Shown here piece after piece: positions 39,171 to 49,177 of a DNA stretch of 56,555 nucleotides; the first letter of the stretch is position 1; each line of letters opens with the position of its first letter. The position numbers were made by a program, and so were the translations under genes. The notes under the pieces were generated by a model, which worked only from the letters and a program-made list of their open reading frames with translations, had not been told where the DNA came from and did no database searches. Location of the stretch: positions 1-56,555 of the forward strand of contig PWNK01000060.1 of the NCBI GenBank assembly GCA_003557865.1, in the 5' to 3' direction. The stretch comes from Desulfonatronovibrio sp. Its GTDB lineage: Bacteria > Desulfobacterota > Desulfovibrionia > Desulfovibrionales > Desulfonatronovibrionaceae.

Positions 39171-40270
39171 TGCAGGATCGCCCGAAGTTCACTGATAAAA
39201 GTCTTGTTCTCTGTTTCAGTTCCCACGCTGACCCTTATCAGATGCGAAAGCCCATAACTGTTCAAGGGCCTGACAATCACCCCCCGGGCCAGAAGCTTTT
39301 CAAAAACAACCCGGGCATCTGCCGGAGGTTTGAACATAAGAAAATTGGCCTGGGAGGGATAAACCTCGCAATCCATAATTTCAAGCTCATGAGCAAGATA
39401 CTGCCTGCCCCTTAAGACCAGCTCCAAGGTCGCCTGCTTGAACATAGAGTCCTTAAGGGCTGCCTGAGCCGCTTTTTCCCCAAGTACATTTATACTGAAA
39501 GGCAGCCTGACCCGCCGGACATAATCAGCCAGAAACCTGGGAAAGATGCCAAAGCCCACCCTGAGTCCAGCCAGACCGAATAATTTGGAGAAGGTTCTCA
39601 AAATGACCATTCGCTCTGACTTGAGAGCTGTCTGCAGCGAGCTGAACTTGTCCAGGGGAGAGGCAAAATCGATATAGGCCTCATCAATTACCAGAATGGC
39701 TGTCTCGGGAAGACTCATGCACAGTGTTTCAATTTCTGAAAAAGGAACTGCAAAGCCTGAAGGATTATCAGGGTTTGTCAAGAAGACAAGCTTGGTATGC
39801 TCATCAACCAGGCCAAGCAGGCCTTGCCAGTCAAAGGAAAAGTCCGGTTTAAGAGGACACTGCCTGAAATCAACTCCGCAAAGCTTTGCCTGCAGCTGAT
39901 ATATACTGAAACAGGGCTTAAATGCTAGAATATTGTCTCTGCCTGGACAGGCTTAAATCCTGATCAAAAGATCGATAATTTCATCAGAACCATTGCCGCA
40001 GACTATTCTGCCGGGGTCAACTCCCAGATAGAGCCCTAGTGCTCTGCAAAGCTCAGGATTGCCTGCTGAGGGATACCTGAAGGAAAGGGGAGCGTTCCTC
40101 TTGATTGTTTCCTGGACAACAGGTGAAACCCCCAGGGGATTTTCATTGCTGGCCATCTTAATGACATTGTTCAGCTTATATTTTTCCCTGATCTCATCTA
40201 TACTCAGGCCGGGTGAATACGGGTCAAATATCAGCACCTCAGGCCTGATGAACCTCTGAATCAATTCCAT
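39167..40270 (-). pseudogene. hisC: Histidinol-phosphate aminotransferase interrupted by one in-frame TAA (39953..39955)
   Basis: ORFs 39953..40270 and 39167..39781 are in one frame. Read through the TAA: ...CGNGSDEIIDLLIRI*ACPGRDNILAFKPCFSIYQLQAKLCGVDF...LTNPDNPSG...; PLP-lysine region RTFSKLFGLAGLRVG intact. Confidence 0.88.
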
Positions 40271-40358
40271 AATGGTAACAGCCTATGTTTTTTATCTACG
40301 GTATGCCAAAAGGGCCAAGAAAGATACTCGACCTGCAGCAAAAATAATTGTCCAACGG

Positions 40359-40643
40359 TCAAGAACAGGTGCTGCTGATCTTTTCCAGGAGGTTTTTATC
40401 AGCCCTGATAATTTTGAGAAAGGTGCCCCTGGGCAGGTCTGCGCTCACTGGCCCGAAAAGGTTGGACCAAACTGGAAGGACCTGGGCTTTTCCCCAGGTT
40501 TCATTGGCTATGGAGATGGTTAAGCCGATCTGTTGACCCAAAGGAAAGACCTTCTCCCCGGGGATAAACAGCCCTTCAGCCCCCAGGAAGTCCTTCCTCC
40601 AGATTTTTAAAAAGTCGTTCAGACTGGTCAGCCTTAATTCCAT
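40359..40643 (-). CDS. Small protein, possibly PilZ-like
   Basis: GLFIPGEKVFPLGQQIGLTISI ... LPRGTFLKI resembles a degenerate PilZ barrel; lies directly downstream of pilQ. Confidence 0.45.
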   Translation of the reverse strand: MELRLTSLNDFLKIWRKDFLGAEGLFIPGEKVFPLGQQIGLTISIANETWGKAQVLPVWSNLFGPVSADLPRGTFLKIIRADKNLLEKISSTCS

Positions 40644-40645
40644 TT

Positions 40646-42394
40646 TTAAAGAATTTCCGGTCTAATAAAAATCAAAAGTTCATTTTTACTGTCGCTGATG
40701 AACTGATTTTTAAATAACCATCCCAGAAAAGGCAGGCTTCCCAGACCAGGGATCCGGCCTTCTGCCTCTTCTTCTATGGTTTTCTTTATCCCCCCGATGA
40801 CAATTGTTTCGCCGTTTTCAACCAGAAATTTTGTCCTGGTAACCCTGGTCTCTATGCCATCCCCTGAGGGACTGTCGTCTGTCAGCTCCAGATCCAGGAT
40901 CAGTCTGTCATCAGCTGTTATCTGGGGTTGAACAGCCAGCCTTAAAACAGCATCTTCATAATCTGTCCTGGTTCCTCTCTCATCAACAACCTGAATGGGT
41001 ATCCTCAGCCCCTGTTCAATTTCCGCACGGACATTATTTAAAGTCACAATTCTTGGAGCGGATACAGTCCTGGACTTGTTTTGAGTTTCGCCAAGCCTCA
41101 GCTCAGCGTCAAGGGTAAACAATGATCCGCTTACCCTTTCCAGGGTTCCGGTGAGGGACGCCGTGTACTCTGGCATTCTGGGAAAATTCATGCTGGAATA
41201 TTCCACTCCACCAACAATATCCCCGCTTGGTGAAAAGGCGTTCTGTTCAGGGTACAGAAAATTCCATCCAATCCCCAATCCCCTTCGAAAATCTTCAGTG
41301 GCGTATACGATCCTTGCTTCAATGTAAACCTGTCTTTCCGGACGATCCAGATTCTGAATAAGGGCTCTTACCTCAAGCAGACTGGAAGCCGTGTCCTGAA
41401 CGATAAGCGTATTGGTTCTAGCATCATGGGTAACCTTGCCCCTCTCTGAAAGAAAATCCCTGACCTGGGGCATGATTTCGCTGGCAGTTGAGTAGTTTAT
41501 CTGAATGAATTCATGTTCCAGGGGCTCAAGCTGCTTCATGCTCTCCCTGGCCTGAGCCGCTGCTTCCCTGGCCCTTCTGGCCTGATCCCTCTCAGCTTCG
41601 AGCTTCTGGGCGGTAGCAATACGGATGATATTCCCCCTGTGCACCATTCCCAGATTTTTCTGGATAAGAACCAGATCCAGGGCCTGGTCCCATGTAACAT
41701 TCATCAGCCTCAGGGAAATTCTGCCCCGGACCTCCTCATCAAGGACCAGGTTGTAGTCAGTTATGGATGTTATCAGCCGGATTACATGCTCAACTTCGGC
41801 ATTCTGCAAATCAATGGAGATGAGCTCTCCTGTATACTCTTGCTTCATACCCGGAAAAAGGGTGTTAAGCTCCAGAAACTGAAAATCATCACCCGCCTCT
41901 CTGTCAACGGCCTGGACAGAGGAGTTCCCTCTGCTGCTTCTGACTGCCTTGACTGCTCCTATGGAAGAATCATCATTCCTGGAAAACCTGAAGGTCAGGC
42001 TGTTCTCCCCGGGCATTACTTCATATTCAACGCTTTCATCCCAAGTCCAGATGAGTCTGGTTCCGTCAGGTGTACTCCGGACAAAAAGCGACCTGACACT
42101 GGAATCAAAATCGTCCAGGCGGTAAAGGCGAACCATGGACATAGGTGCCCTGAGTCCAGGGATGAGCGCTTCCAGACGGGAGTCGTCTTGATGTGCAACA
42201 GATGGAACCGGTATATTGCTCCCTTTAAGCGACACATAGAGATATCCGTCTCTGTCCTTCCAGAAATCAAGATCGGTTATTTCTCCCTTATAGCCTGGAT
42301 CAGCTGCAGCAGACAAGTGATCATGGCTGATGAGCATAAGCACCATGACCGCGACAATCAGGGAGGAAACAATCCACGTTTGTCTTTTAATCAT
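40646..42394 (-). CDS. pilQ: Type IV pilus secretin PilQ
   Basis: NTLIVQDTASSLLEVRALIQNLDRPERQVYIEARIV and secretin C-terminus VIGGIKKTIEEEAEGRIPGLGSLPFLGWLFKN. Confidence 0.93.
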   Translation of the reverse strand: MIKRQTWIVSSLIVAVMVLMLISHDHLSAAADPGYKGEITDLDFWKDRDGYLYVSLKGSNIPVPSVAHQDDSRLEALIPGLRAPMSMVRLYRLDDFDSSVRSLFVRSTPDGTRLIWTWDESVEYEVMPGENSLTFRFSRNDDSSIGAVKAVRSSRGNSSVQAVDREAGDDFQFLELNTLFPGMKQEYTGELISIDLQNAEVEHVIRLITSITDYNLVLDEEVRGRISLRLMNVTWDQALDLVLIQKNLGMVHRGNIIRIATAQKLEAERDQARRAREAAAQARESMKQLEPLEHEFIQINYSTASEIMPQVRDFLSERGKVTHDARTNTLIVQDTASSLLEVRALIQNLDRPERQVYIEARIVYATEDFRRGLGIGWNFLYPEQNAFSPSGDIVGGVEYSSMNFPRMPEYTASLTGTLERVSGSLFTLDAELRLGETQNKSRTVSAPRIVTLNNVRAEIEQGLRIPIQVVDERGTRTDYEDAVLRLAVQPQITADDRLILDLELTDDSPSGDGIETRVTRTKFLVENGETIVIGGIKKTIEEEAEGRIPGLGSLPFLGWLFKNQFISDSKNELLIFIRPEIL

Positions 42395-42898
42395 CTAATC
42401 TTCCTTTCCGGGGCGCAACTTAAGCGTGGTTCGTCTTTCCTCGGTCACTCCGAATATGTTGGCAACCTTTTCCAGAACAACGACCTGATCGGGCAAAACC
42501 TCGATTACTTGACCCTGATGCCGACCTACCACTGTGCCCTTTCTGAGGATAAAACCTTTTCCGTCCGGCAGCTCCACCATGGCCGCAGGCTCATGCAGCG
42601 GGGCGCTTGCCCAGAGGACACCCACAAGGTTAAGCTGTCTGACATCTATCCTTTCCAAACGAGTCAGGGGCCTCTGCGGTATTGCCGGCTCCTGTCTTTC
42701 TTCCTGAACAGGAGGCTGAACAAAAGGAACGAAAGGATCGGCTATGCCTTGAGGACTGTAGGAATATGCCGGGGGCGCCAGCCATTCAGGGTAAACACTT
42801 TGATCCAGATCCATAAGCCCTGATGTGTTGTCCATGGCATAAACGGCCCTGGCAGTAAAACAAACCATGAGCAGTATTGCTGAGAGCCTAACCGCCAT
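42395..42898 (-). CDS. pilP: Type IV pilus assembly lipoprotein-like PilP
   Basis: QLNLVGVLWASAPLHEPAAMVELPDGKGFILRKGTVVGRHQGQVIEV; between pilO and pilQ. Confidence 0.85.
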   Translation of the reverse strand: MAVRLSAILLMVCFTARAVYAMDNTSGLMDLDQSVYPEWLAPPAYSYSPQGIADPFVPFVQPPVQEERQEPAIPQRPLTRLERIDVRQLNLVGVLWASAPLHEPAAMVELPDGKGFILRKGTVVGRHQGQVIEVLPDQVVVLEKVANIFGVTEERRTTLKLRPGKED

Positions 42899-43502
42899 CC
42901 CTGGCCTCCTGTTCCGCCTGTGATAATGATCTGTATACCAGAAGCACTGCCTCCGCAGAAAGCAATATCCTTTCACCCTGCTGCCCAGAAACAGGGTTCA
43001 GCCTCAGGCTTTGAAGACTGACCAGTCTGTCAAGTCTTGCCAGCTCATCAAAATAGCTGACTAGATCATGAAAGTTCCCCTGCAGCCGCAACTGCACGCT
43101 TCTGCTGGCGTAGTAGCTGTGCACTTCTTCAGAGCCTGGCTGAAAAAGCAAAAAACGAACTCCTTTCTCATTTCCCAGTCTTTCAAAAGACGCCAGGAGT
43201 CTTTCAAGGGCATGGGCATCTTCAGGCAACAGGGCTCTGGCCAGAATAAGCTCTCTTTCCATAATTTCAAACTTGTCCTCCATCTCGGGAAGCCTGGCTG
43301 CCTGTATGGAAAATCTTGCAATATCCTGCTCCAGAGATTCAACCTCCTGCTGCAGACTGCTGATCCTGTCCAGGGCGGGGCTCAGATAGAAGTACCAGGA
43401 CAAACCGCAGATTACTGCCAGTATCAGGACCTGCACCAGAACCTTCTGCGTCCTGGAGAGTTTTTCAACGCTCGATAGAATATCCTGCTTATTGATTTTC
43501 AT
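42888..43502 (-). CDS. pilO: Type IV pilus assembly protein PilO
   Basis: One N-terminal TM, coiled coil, PilO-like topology; gene order. Confidence 0.85.
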   Translation of the reverse strand: MKINKQDILSSVEKLSRTQKVLVQVLILAVICGLSWYFYLSPALDRISSLQQEVESLEQDIARFSIQAARLPEMEDKFEIMERELILARALLPEDAHALERLLASFERLGNEKGVRFLLFQPGSEEVHSYYASRSVQLRLQGNFHDLVSYFDELARLDRLVSLQSLRLNPVSGQQGERILLSAEAVLLVYRSLSQAEQEARDGG

Positions 43503-43507
43503 ATGTT

Positions 43508-44065
43508 TTAATGTTCTGGAGCAGGTCCTGCCCTGATCTGAAACTGAAATTCCACCAGATTGAGGTTCATGACCTGCCTGCTTGAAGTCCTTTGCGTGCT
43601 GACTGAGCGCACAAAAGGAGAGCTCCTGAGCTCATCTACATATCTCGCGAAAGCCTGGTTATCCAGAGCTACTCCTCTTATATCCAGGACCGAGTCCCTG
43701 CTGAGGTTGAAAGACTCAAACCAGATCATTTCCTGGTGGAGGTGCCTTACTGTCTCATCAACGTATCTAACCGGCAACTGCTGCTTACGGCGAATATCCT
43801 TGATGGCTGAAATATTGGACTGAATTTCCTCAAGCTGTCTCTGCAGCTGATTAATTCTTCCGACCCTGGCCAGGAGTAACTGTCTCTGAGTTTGTTTTTC
43901 CTGGACTGTCTCTTCCAGTTCAATGATTTTTCTCCCGGACCAGATCCCGGAGGCAACGATTGCAGCTGCCACAATAAGCACCAGAACCGCAAACACAATT
44001 ATCTGTTTTTCCGTGTCTGAAGCCTTGGCCCTTTTGGAGTGCGGAAGAAGATTTATTTTGATCAT
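43508..44065 (-). CDS. pilN: Type IV pilus assembly protein PilN
   Basis: MIKINLLPHSKRAKASDTEKQ (NLLP motif), one TM, gene order. Confidence 0.88.
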   Translation of the reverse strand: MIKINLLPHSKRAKASDTEKQIIVFAVLVLIVAAAIVASGIWSGRKIIELEETVQEKQTQRQLLLARVGRINQLQRQLEEIQSNISAIKDIRRKQQLPVRYVDETVRHLHQEMIWFESFNLSRDSVLDIRGVALDNQAFARYVDELRSSPFVRSVSTQRTSSRQVMNLNLVEFQFQIRAGPAPEH

Positions 44066-44089
44066 AACCGGATTAAATAAGATGCCATT

Positions 44090-45145
44090 TTAGATTATAC
44101 TTCTCAAGGCAAGCCCCGTGGCCACTGCAAACTGGGGTTTTACAGTTTCCAGATATTTAAAATCATAATCATTAATGGAAGTCTGAATATTCTTCCAGGG
44201 ATCCATATGTCTGGTTTCAATTTTGAGTTCCTTCTGGAATAAGGAATCTATTCCCTTGAATAGACTTCCTCCTCCTGAAAGAAACACCTTTTGGGCCTGA
44301 CCTGCATCAGGGACCGATGTCTGGTAAAAGCTAATTAGTCTTTTGATCTCGTCAACCCAGGACCTGATAATCCCAGCAATCTCTTTGGAGATATCAAGAC
44401 TTAGGCTGTTGTCCAGCGATCCTGGGCCTTCAATCTTCAGCTTCTCAGCCTCCAGCCTTCCTGTGTCAAAATTTTGAGCGATAGCATCAGTAAGCTGTCT
44501 GCCTCCAAAAGACATTTCCCTGAAAAATACCGGCTGATTGCGCCAGAAAATGGTAAACACGCTTTGCATCCCGCCAATATCCAGAAGATAAGCCGGCTCA
44601 TGGGCCAGCTCAGGATAATTGAACTCAAAGCAGTTGCTCAGGGCAAAGGCGTCAACATCGACTATGCCCAGGGAAAGGCCGGATTGGTCAACAAGCTTCA
44701 GCAGCTCCTGGACCACTTTCTTCTTGCTGGCCACAAGCATGACCTCGCGCGTGTCCTGCCTGGCGCCCTGTCCCAGGAGCTGATAATCAAGATAAACGTC
44801 ATTAAGATCAAAGGGAATATACTGACGGGCCTCCTTGAATATGGTCTGCTCCAGATCCTTGGAGGTTCCTGCATTTAAAAATACCCGCTTCACAATCACA
44901 GCATGCCCAGCCATGGAGGAAATAACCACCTTATCCTTGAGGCCCAGATGTTCCCACAGGGTTTTGACCTTTCCTCCCTGTGCCGATGTGGACTCCAGAT
45001 CCTTGTAAGACCATGGCAGACGGGCAAAACCAGCCAGAGAAACCGATTTCCCTTTGCTGGCCAGTTTGACGGTCTTGGCCCATGAGCTGCCCAGATCCAG
45101 CCCGCACATGGGCTTGCTTGACTTTAAAAAGTTAAATATCTTCAA
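44090..45145 (-). CDS. pilM: Type IV pilus assembly ATPase PilM
   Basis: CGLDLGSSWAKTVKL, FKEARQYIPFDLNDVYLDYQLLG and VFLSGGGSLFKGIDSLF. Confidence 0.93.
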   Translation of the reverse strand: MKIFNFLKSSKPMCGLDLGSSWAKTVKLASKGKSVSLAGFARLPWSYKDLESTSAQGGKVKTLWEHLGLKDKVVISSMAGHAVIVKRVFLNAGTSKDLEQTIFKEARQYIPFDLNDVYLDYQLLGQGARQDTREVMLVASKKKVVQELLKLVDQSGLSLGIVDVDAFALSNCFEFNYPELAHEPAYLLDIGGMQSVFTIFWRNQPVFFREMSFGGRQLTDAIAQNFDTGRLEAEKLKIEGPGSLDNSLSLDISKEIAGIIRSWVDEIKRLISFYQTSVPDAGQAQKVFLSGGGSLFKGIDSLFQKELKIETRHMDPWKNIQTSINDYDFKYLETVKPQFAVATGLALRSII

Positions 45146-45159
45146 AGTGTCAATGGTTG

Positions 45160-45609
45160 TTATGGTCTAATGGTCATCACTGGGATAGAGGCGGACTTGA
45201 CAATCTTTTCAGCTACTGATCCGAACAGCACCCTGTCTATTCCTTTTCGACCGTGGGTGCCCATGATAATCATGTCAACATCTTCCGCCTTTGCGAAATT
45301 AAGAATTTCTTCAGCAGCATAGCCGCTCAGGACCCTGCCGGAGACTTCAATGTCGCTGAAGTGCTCCTGGACAAAGGAATCCATGGTCTTTTCTGCTCCT
45401 GACACGATTTCACCCACAAAGTTTTCAATGGAAGTTGGGGGCACATGAAAACCAACATACTGTGACAGGCTTGGAGCCACATAAACCACCTTGACAGAGG
45501 CGTTAAAAGCTTTAGCTAACAGCTTAGTGTAAGCAGCGACCTTGGCGCTGATGTCTGAAAAATCAACAGCGCACATAATGCTTTTAATTGTAGCCATGAT
45601 AACCTCCAT
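45160..45609 (-). CDS. Universal stress protein, UspA family
   Basis: IKSIMCAVDFSD and DMIIMGTHGRKGIDRVLFGSVAEKIVKSASIPVMTIRP. Confidence 0.95.
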   Translation of the reverse strand: MEVIMATIKSIMCAVDFSDISAKVAAYTKLLAKAFNASVKVVYVAPSLSQYVGFHVPPTSIENFVGEIVSGAEKTMDSFVQEHFSDIEVSGRVLSGYAAEEILNFAKAEDVDMIIMGTHGRKGIDRVLFGSVAEKIVKSASIPVMTIRP

Positions 45610-45696
45610 TTCAGTGTTAAATACTTTTTATTAAGTTTCATGCCTTAATCAAAAACAAAAAACAAGGCCTTTAATCAAAGTTGAAAGGAGTACCCA

Positions 45697-45906
45697 ATGC
45701 CCATATTTGAATATTATTGCTCAAATTGTAAAGAATTATTTGAAGAACTGGTAATGAATCCTGCTACATCCAGGGTTGCCTGTCCCAAATGCGGTGAGAT
45801 CAAAAAAGTAAGGAAACGCCCCTCTGCGACCTCTCTTCATAAGGTACCCTCTTTTTCAGGGCAGCCATCAACCAGCGCCAGGTGCTCATCAGGTTCATTT
45901 TCCTGA
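45697..45906 (+). CDS. FmdB family zinc-ribbon protein
   Basis: MPIFEYYCSNCKELFEEL ... CPKCG. Confidence 0.88.
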   Translation: MPIFEYYCSNCKELFEELVMNPATSRVACPKCGEIKKVRKRPSATSLHKVPSFSGQPSTSARCSSGSFS

Positions 45907-45920
45907 GCTTGAAATGTGCG

Positions 45921-45935
45921 TCCCGGTCCGGGACA
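45921..45935. terminator. Short perfect hairpin between converging genes
   Basis: GTCCCGG-T-CCGGGAC between the FmdB-like stop and the fusA-paralogue stop. Confidence 0.35.
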
Positions 45936-47984
45936 CTATCTGCTGGCAGTATCAAACCTAGCAAAATTCATGCTCAACCCGGCCCTGCCTTGGGTTGCTG
46001 ATCGAAGATCTGTTGAGAAACCGAACAGCCTGCTAAGAGGAGTTGATGACTTTATGATTTTCAGGCCATGCTTGTCATAAAGGTTATCTATCTGCCCCCC
46101 CTTGCTTCCCAGAAGGCTGACGCATTCGCCCACAAACTCATCTGGAGTGGATATTTCCACCATCATTATCGGCTCCAGAAGAACAGGCTCTGCTTTTGAT
46201 ACTGCGACTTTCAAAGCTTGAAAGGCAGCCAGTCTGAACCCGATGGGATCTGACCCCTCTCTGGATGAAATTTCCTTAACCCTGACAATAATATCTGTTA
46301 GAGGATAACCTTTGAGTTCGCCTGCCTGCAAGCCGTCTTCGATACCCTGGTAAATTGCATCAATCCAGGATCGCGGCCATCTTTCTGTATCAATTTCCAT
46401 TATTACTGTGTTGCCTTTGCCCCTTGAGGCCGGCTCCACCACCAGCGAGGCATGGCCGCAGTGAAAAACCTCTCCCAGCTCTTTAGCATATTCAAATTCA
46501 GCAGCAGCCATCCTGCTGACAGTCTCCTGGTAAACCACCTGAGGGTTGCCAGCCCTGAATTCAACCCCGTAATCCCTTCGGATACGGTTCAGAACCACAT
46601 CTAGATGCAGCTCTCCCATTCCTGAAAGGACGATTTGGTCGGTATCCTTATCCCTTTCATAAAAAAGTGTCGGGTCTTCCTGCAGAAGCTTTTCCACCGC
46701 AAAAATGAGTTTTCCCTCATGTTCACTGTTTTTCGGCTCCATTGCCAGTGAAATCACCGGTCTGTACTCACTGATTTTTTCCAGGATCAATGGCTGATCC
46801 CTGGAGCAGAGAGTGTCTCCGGTCCGTGAATCCTTAAGGCCTGCTGCCGCCACAATCTGTCCTGCCAGGGCCTGATCAACCTTTTCTTTATGATTTGCAT
46901 GTAAAACAAAAATCCTGGCCACTCGCTCAACAATGTTCTGGGTGGAATTGAAAATTTCTTGACCGGCCTGGATATTGCCAGAGTAAACTCTGATGAAAAC
47001 AAGCTTTCTGCCGGTTTCCACACTGACCTTGAACGCAAGCGCGGACAATGGAGATTTAACCTGGGGAGAGAAGGAAATGGAGTTTCTTTTTTCAGGGTGG
47101 ACACCCTTGGCCTGGGGCACCTCTTCCGGAGAAGGCAGAAAAGTACATACAGCGTCCATCACCGGCTGGACACCGACATTTTTCAGGGCCGAGCCGGCAA
47201 GAACCGGTACTCCTTTCAGTTCGATGGTGGCCTTGCGCAGTGCCTTTCGGATTTTGTCCTGAGAAACAGGCCTGTTTTCAAGATAATCCTCCATAATGTC
47301 ATCATCTAATTCGGAAAGCATCTCCAGGAGATAATTGCGCCATTTATCAATTGCTTGCGCTTCTGAGGCAGAGGGGTCGTGCCTGCTTACCTGGCGGCCC
47401 AGGCTTTGCTCATCAAAAACAAGCTTACTCCCTGAGATAACATCGAGCATAGCTTCAAACTCAGAGCCTTGTCCCCATGGGACCCCAATCGGCATTGGTT
47501 TTGCTCCGAGCTTGGCGCGCATGGCTTCAAGAACGGCTTCAAAGTCTGCCCCTGGCCGGTCCATTTTGTTAATAAAGGCTATCTTGGGAATATGATACTT
47601 TTCCGACTGCCTCCAGACTGTCTCGCTCTGGGGTTCAACACCACCCACGGCACAAAACACTGCGACAACGCCGTCCAGAACTCTTAAGGCCCGATCAACT
47701 TCAATTGTGAAATCAACATGTCCAGGCGTGTCAATAATATTTATCAGCTTGTCCATCCATGGACAGGTGGTGCACGCAGAGCCTATGGTAATCCCTCTTT
47801 CCTGCTCCTCCGGCATGAAGTCCATGGTGGCTGTCCCATCATGCACCTCGCCCAACCGGTGAATCTTATTGGAGTAATAAAGCATGCGCTCCGTGAGGGT
47901 GGTCTTGCCGGCATCAATATGGGCAATTATGCCGATATTTCTGATTTTTTGAATGTATCCTGAACCAACAGCAGGGCTTTTCAT
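45936..47984 (-). CDS. Elongation factor G paralogue
   Basis: IRNIGIIAHIDAGKTTLTERMLYYS, DTPGHVDFTIEVDRALRVLDG and NKMDRPGADF; not in an str operon. Confidence 0.93.
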   Translation of the reverse strand: MKSPAVGSGYIQKIRNIGIIAHIDAGKTTLTERMLYYSNKIHRLGEVHDGTATMDFMPEEQERGITIGSACTTCPWMDKLINIIDTPGHVDFTIEVDRALRVLDGVVAVFCAVGGVEPQSETVWRQSEKYHIPKIAFINKMDRPGADFEAVLEAMRAKLGAKPMPIGVPWGQGSEFEAMLDVISGSKLVFDEQSLGRQVSRHDPSASEAQAIDKWRNYLLEMLSELDDDIMEDYLENRPVSQDKIRKALRKATIELKGVPVLAGSALKNVGVQPVMDAVCTFLPSPEEVPQAKGVHPEKRNSISFSPQVKSPLSALAFKVSVETGRKLVFIRVYSGNIQAGQEIFNSTQNIVERVARIFVLHANHKEKVDQALAGQIVAAAGLKDSRTGDTLCSRDQPLILEKISEYRPVISLAMEPKNSEHEGKLIFAVEKLLQEDPTLFYERDKDTDQIVLSGMGELHLDVVLNRIRRDYGVEFRAGNPQVVYQETVSRMAAAEFEYAKELGEVFHCGHASLVVEPASRGKGNTVIMEIDTERWPRSWIDAIYQGIEDGLQAGELKGYPLTDIIVRVKEISSREGSDPIGFRLAAFQALKVAVSKAEPVLLEPIMMVEISTPDEFVGECVSLLGSKGGQIDNLYDKHGLKIIKSSTPLSRLFGFSTDLRSATQGRAGLSMNFARFDTASR

Positions 47985-47985
47985 T

Positions 47986-48852
47986 TTATTGTATCTCCTC
48001 CCAGAAGACCCTGTTTACAGCAAAGCACTTTTTATCTAGGTTTGGCCATAACCAGAACGGCTCCATACCGGGAGCAAAGCCCTGGGCTATGGAGCTGGAC
48101 CTGAAAATATCCCAGGGACCCAAAAAAATATCATAGTGCCTTGCAAGCAGCTCCCGGCTATCTTTTTTGGCAGTATCAAAGTGGGCAGAAGCCCGAGATG
48201 CCCCGGGACCGGCAACTGTGAACCTGGTATCAGGGTGAGCCCATTTAATTATTTCATAGTCCCATGTGGAATCCTCTTCAGACCATATCAGCCCCTGAGG
48301 TTCAGGCCCCAGAACAAGTCGAGTATAGTTTTCCCGCCGGCATGGACTCTCGGGCCGCACTTCTTTGTAGGGGCTTGCTGCGCACATATCAATTACGGGA
48401 AAGATTTCCTTGCTCTTGACAAACTCTTTGATCATGGAGACAGCAGCTGATTTTTCAAGGAGATAGATACTTTCAACTCCAGATAGTTCCAGACAGGTAA
48501 GTATTTCCGCACAGGTCTTTTGGCGACCACTAACCAGAAACACATAAATATTTCCCACTCCTGAGGCAATTGCCGGGATAACAGCGGCAGTCAATAGGTT
48601 CCATGCCCGGTGAGAATTATCCGCAAAAACAAACAGCTCGGGAAACGGGCCGGATAATCTCCGGGAGATGTAACCTGCCCTGAAACTCCGAGACCAGGAG
48701 ACTTCCAGAGAGGTATCCAGGCCATACATACAGGATAAATAAGCTATGTGCTTCTTCATCCAGGACCTTTTAAGCCCTCCAACATGTTCGTATGCCTCTT
48801 CCATTTCAGCGTCGCTGACCTGTAATTTAGTCCAGTCCATATTTGTAACCAT
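47986..48852 (-). CDS. Uncharacterised protein between selD and the EF-G paralogue
   Basis: ORF 47986..48948; more plausible start MVTNMDWTKLQVSDAEMEEAYEHV near 48852. Central NLLTAAVIPAIASGVGNIYVFL...CLELSGVESIYLLE. Confidence 0.65.
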   Translation of the reverse strand: MVTNMDWTKLQVSDAEMEEAYEHVGGLKRSWMKKHIAYLSCMYGLDTSLEVSWSRSFRAGYISRRLSGPFPELFVFADNSHRAWNLLTAAVIPAIASGVGNIYVFLVSGRQKTCAEILTCLELSGVESIYLLEKSAAVSMIKEFVKSKEIFPVIDMCAASPYKEVRPESPCRRENYTRLVLGPEPQGLIWSEEDSTWDYEIIKWAHPDTRFTVAGPGASRASAHFDTAKKDSRELLARHYDIFLGPWDIFRSSSIAQGFAPGMEPFWLWPNLDKKCFAVNRVFWEEIQ

Positions 48853-49177
48853 TATTATGCCTATAAGAATTATCGTTGGAGACTTAAAATCTTTATATGC
48901 CGCCCATGCCTTGTCAAGGAGAACATGGCCTGACACTGTGACTGCCAATGCAGGAAGAATTCAAATTACACATATTGGTTTTGAATTACGCACATGGTCT
49001 TAAATGTCCAAGCACTTATTATCAAGGAAAATGGGACCTGGTAAGCATGCCCAGCTGATTTTTCAGCTGTAATGTTGCTTAATACAGTAAAATCTGAAGG
49101 AGCAGAAGAGGGGATCACGGTCACTTGAACCGGGACCAAAGGAGCCTGGAAAGAGCATGAATCAGCAATCAGGAGCG

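Noticed and set aside
39953-39955. hisC internal stop as recoded selenocysteine or pyrrolysine
   Set aside because: The codon is TAA, not TGA or TAG, so neither known recoding system applies.
41513-42823. 436-aa plus-strand ORF opposite pilQ/pilP
   Set aside because: Low-complexity shadow translation of the pil genes with no domain resemblance.
45621-45685. Imperfect direct repeat GCCTTAATCAAA / GCCTTTAATCAAA between uspA and the fmdB-like gene
   Set aside because: Short, AT-rich and imperfect; may be chance or a weak regulator site, not enough to claim.
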